A stretch of DNA of 64,000 nt from Candidatus Gastranaerophilales bacterium (GTDB lineage Bacteria; Cyanobacteriota; Vampirovibrionia; Gastranaerophilales; Gastranaerophilaceae), in the NCBI GenBank assembly GCA_900767135.1, contig CAAFYU010000051.1:1-64000 (forward strand), read 5' to 3'. Both the position numbers and the translations under genes were made by a program. Each line of letters starts with the position of its first letter. Position 1 is the stretch's first letter. Positions 8,348 through 16,586 of the stretch are shown here, piece after piece. The notes beneath the pieces were generated by a model. It worked only from the letters and a program-made list of their open reading frames with translations. It was not told the origin of the DNA and ran no database searches.

Positions 8348-8794
8348 TTATTTAAAAGCAAAAGTCATATCAGCTTCTACACAAACTTTTCCATCAACTT
8401 TTCCTACACCGTGAGCTTTACAGATAGGACCTTTAATTTTTTGGACTTCTACTTCCATATCAAATCTGTCACCAGGGCGAACGATGTTTTTAAATCTTAC
8501 TCCGTCAACTCCTGCGTAAAGTGTCAATCTGCCTTTGTATTCAGGCATTGACATCAAGATAGGTGCTGAACATTGTGCCATTGCTTCTAATTGCAATACC
8601 CCAGGCATAATTGGGTTGTTAGGGAAATGACCTTGGAAGAATTGTTCATTCATAGTCATATTTTTGTACCCTTTTGCGTATTTGCCCGGAACGCATTCTG
8701 TAATTCTGTCTACAAGTAAGAATGGGTAACGGTGTGGAATCATTTCCATAATTTGCATCGTATCAAATTGCAATACTTGTTGTTCTTCTGTCAT
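8348..8794 (-). CDS. fabZ: 3-hydroxyacyl-ACP dehydratase FabZ
   Basis: FabZ removes water from 3-hydroxyacyl-ACP in fatty acid elongation. The 148-residue hot-dog fold protein shows the expected HRYPFLLVDRI and the catalytic GHFPNNPIMPGVLQLEAMAQ segment with His and Glu. AAAGGAG lies upstream of the ATG. It is the last gene of a minus-strand cluster with rfaE2, lpxD and lpxC, an arrangement linking fatty acid and lipid A synthesis because both draw on 3-hydroxyacyl-ACP. In many bacteria lpxC and fabZ are fused or adjacent. A repeat element separates it from lpxC. Confidence 0.96.
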   Translation of the reverse strand: MTEEQQVLQFDTMQIMEMIPHRYPFLLVDRITECVPGKYAKGYKNMTMNEQFFQGHFPNNPIMPGVLQLEAMAQCSAPILMSMPEYKGRLTLYAGVDGVRFKNIVRPGDRFDMEVEVQKIKGPICKAHGVGKVDGKVCVEADMTFAFK

Positions 8795-8815
8795 TTTGTT
8801 CTCCTTTATTTTATT

Positions 8816-8929
8816 TAGTGAGCAGTGAATGGTGAGTGGGGAATGGTTCTTATAGGTGTTAATATCTATATTTTGAGCGAAGCGAACTAAAAGAACTACT
8901 CACAATTCACAATTCACTACTCACCACTT
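8816..8929. repeat. Stop-codon-linked inverted repeat element, copy 1
   Basis: The left arm consists of GTGAATG/GTGAGTG-type heptamers ending in GGTTC. The right arm (8893-8927) is the complementary run of TTCAC/CTCACC units. A middle part holds GAGCGAAGCGAAC. The right arm directly abuts the TAA of lpxC, and the left arm ends just before the fabZ ribosome site. Confidence 0.75.
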
Positions 8930-9755
8930 ATTTACTTTCAATTAATTTCCCTTTTAACATCTTTGCCACTTTCACGTGAACGGCGTGTCCTGCCTCTTTG
9001 ACTAAAATCTGACATTTCAGATTTAGCGGATTTACACCTGTCAAATACAAATCTCCGATTAAGTCTAAAATCTTATGCTTAACAGGCTCATTTTGCGAAC
9101 GCAAATCTGATGTAAAACCAACATCTTTCAACCCCAAAGTGTTTTCTAATGTTACACCTTGTGCAAATCCAAGCATCTGGAACTTTTTCAAATCTTTATA
9201 AAAACCGAAAGTTCTTGCCTCAATGATTTCCTGTTTTGTTTTTGGATTATATGCTTCCCAACGTCTTGTCAAATCAGGGTGATCATAGTTTACGGCATAA
9301 GAAATATAAAGATCATCTGATGGCAAAATTACTAAACTTGTTTTTCCGTTCAAGTAATAAACCGGTTCAGAAACCGTATATTTCTTAGGTTTTGAAAAGA
9401 TATGTTTTTCAATCCCTGCTTTTTCAAAAAGTTCAACCCATTGTTTTGAACTTCCGTCTAGTGCCGGAACTTCTTCTTCGTCCATATAAATATTTATACT
9501 GTCAATTCCGCAAAACGCAAGGGCAGCCGTCAAGTGTTCCGTCAACATTGCTTTTGCTTTTTTGTTGTTTGCATCTCCCAAAACAACGCAATGATCTGTC
9601 GCCAATACGTTATCTGCACAAGCTTCAAATGGTTTATTGTCTTTTATAAAGTATTTAATTTTCCCTTCTTTTGAAGGTTCAAATCTTACTGTGCAAGGTT
9701 TATTTTTCATTAAGCCATTGCCGGTGATTTGGGTTGGTTTTAAAAGTGTGGTCAT
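8928..9755 (-). CDS. lpxC: UDP-3-O-acyl-N-acetylglucosamine deacetylase
   Basis: LpxC is the zinc-dependent, committed step of lipid A synthesis. The 275 residues include the first zinc His in TEHLTAALAF and the second zinc motif HKILDLIGDLYL, with His and Asp ligands. The E-V-P-x-L-D-G-S-S loop and a late GHAVHVKVAK, holding the catalytic His region, are also seen. No Shine-Dalgarno sequence is obvious before the ATG at 9755, where a repeat element begins within 20 bases. Translation may therefore rely on another mechanism. It lies between lpxD and fabZ. Its presence implies an outer membrane with lipid A or a related lipid. Confidence 0.95.
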   Translation of the reverse strand: MTTLLKPTQITGNGLMKNKPCTVRFEPSKEGKIKYFIKDNKPFEACADNVLATDHCVVLGDANNKKAKAMLTEHLTAALAFCGIDSINIYMDEEEVPALDGSSKQWVELFEKAGIEKHIFSKPKKYTVSEPVYYLNGKTSLVILPSDDLYISYAVNYDHPDLTRRWEAYNPKTKQEIIEARTFGFYKDLKKFQMLGFAQGVTLENTLGLKDVGFTSDLRSQNEPVKHKILDLIGDLYLTGVNPLNLKCQILVKEAGHAVHVKVAKMLKGKLIESK

Positions 9756-9770
9756 GATGTGTTTGGTTTG

Positions 9771-9886
9771 GTCAGTGGTGAGTAGTGAGTGGTGAATGGT
9801 TCATTTAGCTCACTGCGTTCGGAAATATATTTTTTGTATAACAGTACCTATAAGAACTATTCACCATTCACTACTCACCACTCACT
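9771..9886. repeat. Stop-codon-linked inverted repeat element, copy 2
   Basis: The left arm is a run of GTGAGTA/GTGAGTG/GTGAATG heptamers ending in GTTC. The right arm (about 9853-9886) is the complementary CTATTCACC..CACTCAC run. The middle has TAGCTCACTGCGTTCGG. It occupies nearly the whole gap between the lpxD stop and the lpxC start. Confidence 0.75.
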
Positions 9887-9891
9887 TTACC

Positions 9892-10986
9892 CTATTCCTT
9901 TCCTATATTATCTTCAAACTCTTTCAACAATGGTTCATATTTTCTGAACTTAGCAAAGATTTCTTGTGCATCTTTCATTGTTTTCAATTGTTTGATAAAG
10001 TCTTTTCTTGGCATTGCCGGTATACCGATAATGATTGATTTTTCAGGGAATGATTTTGTAACCCCTGCTTTTGCTGTAACGATTGAATCTGAGCCGATTT
10101 CAATGTGATCTGCAAGACCTGCTTGACCTGCAATTACAACTCTGTCGCCGATTACACAGCTACCTGCAATACCTACTTGTGAAACGATTAAACAACCTTC
10201 GCCAACTTTACAGTTGTGACCAATCATTACAAGGTCGTCGATTTTTGTATTGTCGCCGATAGTTGTATTTTCAATTGTTCCTCTGTCAATAGCAGTATTT
10301 GCTCCGATTTCTACGTTGTTTCCGATTACAACAGCACCGATTGACGGAATTTTAAAGATAACGTGTTTTGAGTTTGTTTCTTTAATTTCGCCATCTTTTC
10401 TAGCTTGTTCAATGTTGTCAGGATTTTCTGTAACGAAGCTGAAACCGTCAGCACCAAGTGATACACCATGGTGTAAAATTACGTCGTTACCGACTTGAAC
10501 TCTGTCACCGATATTTACGCCAGCGTGGAAGAAACAATTTTTACCAATTTTTACGCCACCACCGATATATGAATTTGCAGCAATTTTTGTTCCGTCGCCG
10601 ATTACTGCATCGTGAGAAACAACAACATTTGCACCGATTTCAACGTTTTCACCTAACTTTGCAGTCGGATCAATAACAGCTGTCGGGTGAACACCTTTGT
10701 AAACAACAGGTGCTACATAGAAAAGGTTCAACAATTTCATCATTGCAAGACGAGGTCTTTCAACTTCGATAGTTGTAAACCCATCGATTTGTACTCCCAA
10801 AGGTACAAGTGCAGCTTTGGCTTTTGATTTTGCAAGGTTAGCAATTTCTTCTTCGCCCAAAGCAAGTGCTAAAGTATTTTCATCAGACAACAAAGGTGGT
10901 GCAATTTGAGAAATTTTTGCATCTTCAACCTTTGTCAACATACCGCCTACGATATGTGTGATTTCTTCTAATGTGAATGTTGCCAT
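9892..10986 (-). CDS. lpxD: UDP-3-O-acylglucosamine N-acyltransferase
   Basis: LpxD adds the second 3-hydroxyacyl chain to UDP-3-O-acylglucosamine. The 364-residue protein has the N-terminal uridine-binding domain (about 1-100). A long left-handed beta helix of hexapeptide repeats follows (about 100-320), with patterns such as IGDGTKIAANSYIGGGVKIG. The catalytic His lies in the DDLVMIGHNCKVG segment. A C-terminal helical tail follows. AAGGAG lies upstream of the ATG. It is followed by lpxC and fabZ, matching the order of the pathway. Confidence 0.95.
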   Translation of the reverse strand: MATFTLEEITHIVGGMLTKVEDAKISQIAPPLLSDENTLALALGEEEIANLAKSKAKAALVPLGVQIDGFTTIEVERPRLAMMKLLNLFYVAPVVYKGVHPTAVIDPTAKLGENVEIGANVVVSHDAVIGDGTKIAANSYIGGGVKIGKNCFFHAGVNIGDRVQVGNDVILHHGVSLGADGFSFVTENPDNIEQARKDGEIKETNSKHVIFKIPSIGAVVIGNNVEIGANTAIDRGTIENTTIGDNTKIDDLVMIGHNCKVGEGCLIVSQVGIAGSCVIGDRVVIAGQAGLADHIEIGSDSIVTAKAGVTKSFPEKSIIIGIPAMPRKDFIKQLKTMKDAQEIFAKFRKYEPLLKEFEDNIGKE

Positions 10987-11045
10987 TTTATGTTCTCCTT
11001 ATTATTGTTTATCTTTGTTAATTTTTTAGTTTGTGTTGTCGAAGG

Positions 11046-11167
11046 GTAAATAAGTGAATAAGAGCTAAGTGAATAAGTTCGTATCAGTTGCTACGCAACA
11101 AAATTTATTTCGAACGTAGTGAGCTAAATGAACTTATTCACCTATTCACTTAATTCTTATTCACTTC
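11046..11167. repeat. Stop-codon-linked inverted repeat element, copy 3
   Basis: This copy uses octamers GTGAATAA instead of heptamers. The left arm ends in GTTCGTATC, an inner GTTGCTACGCAAC hairpin follows, and the right arm returns as ACTTATTCACCTATTCACTTAATTC-like units. It ends against the TAG of rfaE2. Confidence 0.75.
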
Positions 11168-11631
11168 TATTTATTTTGCATTTTCCTAATGACATTCGTC
11201 GTCGATTTCCCTTCTACAAACTTTATAAACTCTACTCGTGTGCCATTTTTTCGCATAATATCAGCTTCTGGTAAAGTTTCCATTGTGTAATCTGCACCTT
11301 TTGTGTAAACATCAGGTTTTATTTCATCTAAAAGATTTCTAGGACTGTCTTCATCAAATAATACCACATAGTCCACACATTTCAAAGCACTTAACAATTC
11401 TGCTCTGTCATTTTCGTTGTTAATCGGACGTGTAGGGCCTTTTATGCTTTTTACAGACTTGTCCGAATTTAACAATACTATCGAAAAATCTGCAAATGCT
11501 TTTGTTGCTTCAAGATATCTTACGTGCCCAACGTGCAAAATATCAAAACAGCCATTTGTGCAAACTACTGTTTTCCCTGAGTTGTGAATAATATCAACTA
11601 ACGCCTTAATATCTTCTCTATTTACTAACAT
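11167..11631 (-). CDS. rfaE2: Heptose-1-phosphate adenylyltransferase (RfaE domain II)
   Basis: This is the stand-alone nucleotidyltransferase half of HldE. It makes ADP-D-glycero-beta-D-manno-heptose for the lipopolysaccharide core. The 154-residue Rossmann-like protein carries TNGCFDILHVGHVRYL with the HxGH nucleotide site, VLLNSDKSVKSIKG, and the late V-E-G-K-S-T-T-N segment of the cytidylyltransferase fold. The frame opens at 11652, but the ATG at 11631 is better placed after AAGGATAAAGGG. The kinase half (RfaE1) is not in the window. It lies upstream of lpxD on the same strand, separated by a repeat element. Confidence 0.9.
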   Translation of the reverse strand: MLVNREDIKALVDIIHNSGKTVVCTNGCFDILHVGHVRYLEATKAFADFSIVLLNSDKSVKSIKGPTRPINNENDRAELLSALKCVDYVVLFDEDSPRNLLDEIKPDVYTKGADYTMETLPEADIMRKNGTRVEFIKFVEGKSTTNVIRKMQNK

Positions 11632-11707
11632 AATCCCTTTATCCTTAGTCAAATTTTACCAAAAACAAGCTATATTTAAGCTAAAAGTTACCTTTTGTTA
11701 AGATAAG

Positions 11708-11729
11708 AGCCCAAGGAATTCCTTGGGCT
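11708..11729. terminator. Palindromic hairpin after the 79-residue gene
   Basis: AGCCCAAG pairs with CTTGGGCT around GAATTC. T-rich sequence follows on the plus strand and is weaker on the minus strand. It lies between the end of the asd unit and the start of rfaE2. Confidence 0.55.
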
Positions 11730-11738
11730 TTATATTTT

Positions 11739-11978
11739 TTATATTTCCGTATGAAAATGTCTTTCTTTGGAAACCAAAGTTTTTGGGTTAACAAAACCTT
11801 TTAGCCAATCAGGAAGCTTCTTAAACACGCGTGGAGTGGTTTCTTTGTTGTACGGAGAAACTTTCATTGCCAAACGTTCTTTCATTAACAAACTTGCTGA
11901 TTCTTGTGTCGGATTTTGGCTAACGATTTTGGGACAGCCACTATGTATTGGCGTAATTGTTAATTTTTTTATATCCAT
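11739..11978 (-). CDS. Unknown protein of 79 residues downstream of asd
   Basis: The start codon lies only three bases past the asd stop, which favours a real co-transcribed gene, although no good Shine-Dalgarno sequence is visible. The protein is basic, with no membrane segment or signal peptide, and a Pro/Thr-rich start (TPIHSGCPKIVSQNPTQES). The RVFKKLPDWLKGFVNPKTLV part in the middle could be amphipathic. I recognise no family. An overlapping plus-strand frame at 11767-11985 is of similar length but lacks context, so I prefer this one. Confidence 0.45.
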   Translation of the reverse strand: MDIKKLTITPIHSGCPKIVSQNPTQESASLLMKERLAMKVSPYNKETTPRVFKKLPDWLKGFVNPKTLVSKERHFHTEI

Positions 11979-11981
11979 AAG

Positions 11982-12998
11982 TTAGTATAACCCCATTTCT
12001 ATTACTTTTTGACAAATACGAACAGTGTTAAGAGCAGCGCCAATTCTAAGATTGTCTGCCACACACCACAGTGAAATACCGTTTTTAAACGCTAAATTTT
12101 TTCTAATTCTTCCGACAAAGACCGGATCAACTCCTGATGCGTCACGAGTTGTAGGATACTCCATATTTTCAGGATTATCAATTACTTTCAACCCGAATGA
12201 ATTTTTCAAAATATCTCGCACTTCATCAGGAGTCATTTCGTTTTCAAATTCAATGTCCACAGCTTCTGAGTGTCCGTTATATACAGGAACACGAGCGGCT
12301 GTACAAGATATCGGTAAATCTTCTGCCAAATGAAGAATTTTCTTTGTTTCGTTTACAACTTTCATTTCTTCTTTTGTGTAGCCGTTTTCACAAAAAACGT
12401 CAATTTGCGGAATTACGTTGAAAGCAATCGGTTTTGCAAATTTTTTGTTTTCAAATTCTTTACCTTCAAGTCTTGCCTTTGTGTTTTCTGTCAACTCATT
12501 AATTGCTGCTAAACCAGCACCTGATACGGCTTGATAAGTTGAAACGATTAATCTTTTTATCGGATTTTTGTCTAATAAAGGTTTCAAAACCAACATCAAC
12601 TGAGATGTTGAGCAGTTAGGGTTTGCAATAATACCTTTGTGTTTGCGTAAATCTTCGTCGTTTACATAAGCAATAACCAAAGGAACATCTTTTTCCATTC
12701 TGAAAGCTGATGAGTTATCGATTAAAACTCCACCACGTTTTACAATTTCAGGTGCGAATTTTTGAGAAGTAGAACCGCCTGCTGATGCAAGAACAATATT
12801 TACACCGTCAAAACTTTCAGGCTTTGCTTCTTCTACGGTGTAGGTTTTGCCCTGAAATTCAAGTTTGGTTCCTGCTGATTTTGCACTTGATAAAAACTTA
12901 ATTTCGTTGAAATCGATTTTTAATTCGTCAATAATCTTTGTGATTTCTCTACCTACAACACCTGTTGCACCGAGAATTGCAATGTTTGGTTTTCTCAT
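11982..12998 (-). CDS. asd: Aspartate-semialdehyde dehydrogenase
   Basis: Asd reduces aspartyl phosphate to the semialdehyde, the branch point to lysine/diaminopimelate, threonine and methionine. The 338-residue protein starts with a nucleotide-binding ILGATGVVGREI. The catalytic Cys lies in ANPNCSTSQL near residue 130. A substrate Arg/His segment CTAARVPVYNGHSEAV follows. The start is set by AAGGGG before the ATG. Products of this pathway feed peptidoglycan, matching the envelope genes nearby. Confidence 0.96.
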   Translation of the reverse strand: MRKPNIAILGATGVVGREITKIIDELKIDFNEIKFLSSAKSAGTKLEFQGKTYTVEEAKPESFDGVNIVLASAGGSTSQKFAPEIVKRGGVLIDNSSAFRMEKDVPLVIAYVNDEDLRKHKGIIANPNCSTSQLMLVLKPLLDKNPIKRLIVSTYQAVSGAGLAAINELTENTKARLEGKEFENKKFAKPIAFNVIPQIDVFCENGYTKEEMKVVNETKKILHLAEDLPISCTAARVPVYNGHSEAVDIEFENEMTPDEVRDILKNSFGLKVIDNPENMEYPTTRDASGVDPVFVGRIRKNLAFKNGISLWCVADNLRIGAALNTVRICQKVIEMGLY

Positions 12999-13108
12999 TT
13001 ACTACCCCTTATAAAAATTTGATACAGGACAATTGTAGCACAAAAAGTAAAATTTCAACAATAAAAAGAATTTTGTGTTAAGATAGTTTCAGGAGAAAGG
13101 TGGTCATT

Positions 13109-13918
13109 TTGAAAATTCAGTGTCCTGCAAAAATAAATTTAAGTTTAAAGATATTAGATAAGCGTCCCGATGGATTTCATAATATTGAAAGTATTATGCA
13201 ATCAGTTAGCTTGTACGACTATTTGTATATTTCTGTAACGCCTTATGATTATACTGAAATATTGTTGGCAGGAAACACTGTTGCAATTCCTTATAATGAG
13301 AAAAATTTAGTTTATAAGGCAGCAGAAATTTTTATGAACTTCACAAAACTTCCGCCACATAAGATTAATATTTATATTGAAAAAAGAATTCCGATTTCTG
13401 CCGGACTTGCCGGTGGGAGTTCTGACGCAGCAGGTGCAATGTTCGGATTGAATAAGATATTTGGCGAACCGTTGACTCATGAAAGGGTTCATCAGTTATG
13501 CTCTTTCTTGGGGTCTGACTTAAACTTTTGTTTGGAAGGCGGTTGTGTTGCCGTCAGAGGCAGAGGGGAAATTTTGCATAAATTACCTTACCAAAAAGCA
13601 AAAATCTCCCTTATTAAACCTGAACGACTTGGAATCAGTGCCAGAGATGCGTATAATACTTTTTCAAGAAAACGAGAATTGGGTATCAAATGCTCGTTTG
13701 GAAAAATGGACAAGTTTGATAACGACTTAGAATGGGCTCTAATTGACGATTATCCGGAACTTCAAAAGATTAAAAAGAAATACTCAAAATCTGTTATGTC
13801 CGGTTCGGGTTCTGCATATTTTGCTATAAATACGAATTTTAAACCAATGGACGGTTATTGGATTGAAAACGACTTGTTAACGACAGACAGAGGCGTTTGC
13901 GAAGTCGAAGAAGATTAG
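13109..13918 (+). CDS. ispE: 4-diphosphocytidyl-2-C-methyl-D-erythritol kinase
   Basis: IspE phosphorylates CDP-ME in the non-mevalonate isoprenoid pathway. The 269-residue GHMP kinase begins KIQCPAKINLSLKIL. It has the ATP loop PISAGLAGGSSDAAGA and the third motif MSGSGSAYF. I place the start at a TTG at 13109 because AAAGGTGG ends 5 bases earlier, as it does at the rubrerythrin gene. The frame also allows a GTG at 13100 inside that site. The C-terminus is slightly short for the family. It is divergent from asd and monocistronic. Confidence 0.92.
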   Translation: MKIQCPAKINLSLKILDKRPDGFHNIESIMQSVSLYDYLYISVTPYDYTEILLAGNTVAIPYNEKNLVYKAAEIFMNFTKLPPHKINIYIEKRIPISAGLAGGSSDAAGAMFGLNKIFGEPLTHERVHQLCSFLGSDLNFCLEGGCVAVRGRGEILHKLPYQKAKISLIKPERLGISARDAYNTFSRKRELGIKCSFGKMDKFDNDLEWALIDDYPELQKIKKKYSKSVMSGSGSAYFAINTNFKPMDGYWIENDLLTTDRGVCEVEED

Positions 13919-13940
13919 ATTTGAGCGGATTTGAAAATCC

Positions 13941-14714
13941 TTAAACCGAATAGTCTATCCCATGTTTTTGGAACAAACCATTGAAAAACTCCCTGTTTTC
14001 AAGGATTTTTTCATCTGTAAGTGTCATTTGCATAGTCCAATTCATAGAGTGTTTTTTTAAAACTTCGGCTGAAATCTCACTTGCATTCTGTGGATTTGCT
14101 AGAACTGCTTTATTTTTTTCTGCTAAAACTTGTTTTGTATAAGCTGTAAGAAGTTGATTTGCATCTTTTGAAAGAGCCCGTTGCTCCTTGCCCGAGTGAG
14201 TATTCTCAATTTTGACAAGAAGTTTTTGAGCCTCTTTTGACAAATCCTCAAAAGCTGTATCACTAGCAACACATTTTAAAAGTCTGTTACGTTCATCAAA
14301 AATGGTTACAGTTGGCTCAAACTTATATTTCGAATGGAAAAAAATTGCAGAATCTTTTGAAACAATATCAAGTTTTTTAATCCCATTTTCCATCATTTCA
14401 ATAATACTGCCAAGTCTTAGAATTTCCCCTATTCCGGTACCTTTTTTGCGTAATTCCGGTTTTGTCGCAATGTATAATCCCGAAATATGATCTGAGTTTT
14501 CAAACATTGCAAAATGTTCATGCCCCAAAACTTCCCCAAACTCATCTTTTAGTTCTGAAAGGAATTTATACCCTTCGGCGTCAGAGTCCTCTATGATATC
14601 AAACTTTAACTTGCCCATTTTGTTTTCAGGTACAATAAACGAACATAGTTTTCGCGTGTCTAGCGGTTTGTATTCATAAATTACTGGTTTAAAAGTTTTT
14701 ATCGGACGCATCAT
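13941..14714 (-). CDS. GNAT-like acetyltransferase-fold protein
   Basis: The 257-residue protein has a GNAT-type core at about residues 30-150. GLYIATKPELRKKGTGIGEIL resembles the acetyl-CoA loop R-x-x-G-x-G/A, followed by a helix and KLDIVSKDSAIFFHSKYKFEP. The C-terminal third is helical and Lys-rich (about 160-255) and matches nothing I know. The start is one of two adjacent ATGs with no clear Shine-Dalgarno sequence. Gut Melainabacteria carry many lineage-specific GNAT-like proteins of this kind. The substrate is unknown, and an inactive GNAT-fold scaffold is possible. Confidence 0.5.
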   Translation of the reverse strand: MMRPIKTFKPVIYEYKPLDTRKLCSFIVPENKMGKLKFDIIEDSDAEGYKFLSELKDEFGEVLGHEHFAMFENSDHISGLYIATKPELRKKGTGIGEILRLGSIIEMMENGIKKLDIVSKDSAIFFHSKYKFEPTVTIFDERNRLLKCVASDTAFEDLSKEAQKLLVKIENTHSGKEQRALSKDANQLLTAYTKQVLAEKNKAVLANPQNASEISAEVLKKHSMNWTMQMTLTDEKILENREFFNGLFQKHGIDYSV

Positions 14715-14771
14715 AATTGATTAAAAAACCAAAAAATAAATTTTTGCTACCTAAAAATTAAAATTTTATAG

Positions 14772-14777
14772 TAAAAT
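14772..14777 (+). promoter_or_regulatory. -10 box of a predicted leaderless aroK-aroB transcript
   Basis: TAAAAT lies exactly 6 bases before the ATG at 14784, with no Shine-Dalgarno sequence. Confidence 0.5.
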
Positions 14778-14783
14778 AAAGTT

Positions 14784-15329
14784 ATGAAGAAAAATATAGT
14801 ATTAATTGGTATGATGGGTTGCGGAAAGACGACTGCCGGCGATGAACTGAGCAGAGAGCTCCCGGATTACAAATATTTTGATATAGATGCAGAAATCGAA
14901 AAAAGCACACAGAAAAAAATATCGGAAATTTTTCTAAAACATGGCGAACCGTTTTTCAGAATGCTGGAAAACGAAAAAGTGAGGCTTTTTTGTAATGGAG
15001 AAAAAGCAATTATTTCAGCAGGTGGCGGAGCTTTTGAGAGTGAAGAAAATCGCGAAATTATGTTAAAAACATCGTACGTAATTTACCTCAAAGCTACACC
15101 ACAAGAAATTTACAGCCGTATAAAATCGGAAGTTGAAGCAGAGACGAACAGGCATGGGGTAATCGGTCGAAAAAGACCGCTCTTAAAGAAAAATTTTTCA
15201 ATCGAAAAAATTTCAAGTATTATGCAAATGCGAGAAACAAATTATCTTAAAGCCGATATTACTATTGATACAACCGGAAAAAATCCTTATGAAGTCGTAA
15301 AAGAGATTCTTGGAGCAATAAATGGTTAG
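14784..15329 (+). CDS. aroK: Shikimate kinase
   Basis: AroK phosphorylates shikimate in aromatic amino acid synthesis. The 181 residues show the P-loop GMMGCGKTTAGDEL at about 8-21. The shikimate-binding FDIDAEIE and SAGGGAFE (the GGG motif) follow, and the lid Arg region lies in GRKRPLL. The length is normal. The end overlaps the start of aroB by 8 bases, so the two are coupled. Confidence 0.95.
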   Translation: MKKNIVLIGMMGCGKTTAGDELSRELPDYKYFDIDAEIEKSTQKKISEIFLKHGEPFFRMLENEKVRLFCNGEKAIISAGGGAFESEENREIMLKTSYVIYLKATPQEIYSRIKSEVEAETNRHGVIGRKRPLLKKNFSIEKISSIMQMRETNYLKADITIDTTGKNPYEVVKEILGAING

Positions 15330-16404
15330 TTTGTTCGAAAATATTAAATCTGAAAATAAAATATGCCCGATTATTATTGAAAATGAAGATGTAGCAACGT
15401 TTTCAAAGAAAATTTTTGGTTGCACCGAAGGACGAAAATATCTTGTCGTAATTTCCCAAAAAGTTGAAAAATTGTATGGGAAAATTCTTAATATTCCACG
15501 AGAAAATAAATTCATTTTAAAAGACGGTGAAAAACAAAAAAATTTCAAAAACTACCAAAAAATTCTCGAATGTGCTCTAAAAATGGGGTTAACCAGAAAA
15601 GATGTTATAATCGCAATCGGGGGTGGAGTTGTTGGCGATATCACAGGTTTTGTAGCTTCTACATATATGCGAGGGATTGATTACGTTCAAGTTCCGACCA
15701 CTTTACTCGCTTGTGTTGACAGTTCTGTTGGTGGAAAAACGGCAATTGATACAAAGTTTGGTAAAAATTTGGTGGGAACATTTTACCAACCTAAAATCAC
15801 TTTGATTAATCCCATGTTTTTGAAAACACTTGATGATAGGCAGTTTAAGACCGGCATGGGAGAAGTTGTAAAATATTCTTTTATCGAAAAAAGTTGTAAG
15901 TGCGATGACGAGCTGAATTTAACGAATTTTTTGTCTGAAAAATTCACTGAAATTCTGGAAAGAAATGAAAAAGACCTTTTAAAACTTATCGAAATCTGTA
16001 TAAGGTTGAAGATTTCAGTTGTTGAAAAGGACGAAAAAGAAAGTGGATTACGTCGGATTTTGAATTTTGGTCACACATACGGGCATGCCATTGAAAAAGC
16101 AACAAAATATAAAAAATACACCCATGGAGAAGCAGTTGTTGAGGGTATGAAATTTGCGTTTACACTGGCTTTGAAAAAAAATTTAATCGACAAAAACTAT
16201 AAATTTTTGGCAGAAGATGTAATAAAAAAATATGAATTCAAGACCGTTAAGGCGTTTGACTTGAACAAAATGATTGAATACATGCAAATGGATAAAAAAG
16301 CCAATTCGCATGGAATTGTATTTGTGTTACCAACTGATTATTCGACTGTTGAAATGTTTGAATTTACACCAACAGAAATTTTGACTTTATTGGGTAATTT
16401 ATAA
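15322..16404 (+). CDS. aroB: 3-dehydroquinate synthase
   Basis: AroB cyclises DAHP to 3-dehydroquinate using NAD and a metal. The 360 residues include the NAD loop AIGGGVVGDITGF and VPTTLLACVDSSVGGKTAID. The metal ligands lie in ILNFGHTYGHAIE and THGEAVVEGM, with the late His supplied by the same helix. It is translated by overlap with aroK. The pair supplies early and late steps of the shikimate pathway; the remaining genes are elsewhere. Confidence 0.96.
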   Translation: MVSLFENIKSENKICPIIIENEDVATFSKKIFGCTEGRKYLVVISQKVEKLYGKILNIPRENKFILKDGEKQKNFKNYQKILECALKMGLTRKDVIIAIGGGVVGDITGFVASTYMRGIDYVQVPTTLLACVDSSVGGKTAIDTKFGKNLVGTFYQPKITLINPMFLKTLDDRQFKTGMGEVVKYSFIEKSCKCDDELNLTNFLSEKFTEILERNEKDLLKLIEICIRLKISVVEKDEKESGLRRILNFGHTYGHAIEKATKYKKYTHGEAVVEGMKFAFTLALKKNLIDKNYKFLAEDVIKKYEFKTVKAFDLNKMIEYMQMDKKANSHGIVFVLPTDYSTVEMFEFTPTEILTLLGNL

Positions 16405-16410
16405 GTATTT

Positions 16411-16475
16411 CAAGCCGAAAGAATCCAGTTCAGAAAGCAACTAAGTCGCTAGGAAGTGAAGCAGCTGGGTTTTTA
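16411..16475. repeat. Degenerate octamer repeat after aroB
   Basis: The string GAAAGAATCCAGT (also at 24063) is followed by AAAGCAACTAAGTCGCTAGG and GAAGCAGCTGGG. This resembles the AAGCAGCTAAGCAGCC unit inserted in hydF. It begins a few bases past the aroB stop. Confidence 0.5.
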
Positions 16476-16488
16476 AAGGTTATAGTAA

Positions 16489-16518
16489 AGTAGGGCGGGA
16501 TACCTATCCCGCCCTACT
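16489..16518. terminator. GC-rich hairpin between aroB and a barrel-like gene
   Basis: A perfect 12-bp stem (AGTAGGGCGGGA and complement) closes TACCTA. A closely similar hairpin, GGCGGGG/CCCCGCC around CAGGTA, occurs at 24192, so it may be a mobile repeat acting as a terminator. Confidence 0.55.
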
Positions 16519-16586
16519 GTGCTTCTGATACGACCTTAGAGTTGTAGATTGGGGTTTCTCCCCCAAGATCTTTTAATGAAAAACAT

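Noticed and set aside
11767..11985. Plus-strand frame of 72 residues opposite the gene at 11739
   Set aside because: It lies antisense to a gene tightly linked to asd and has no ribosome site.
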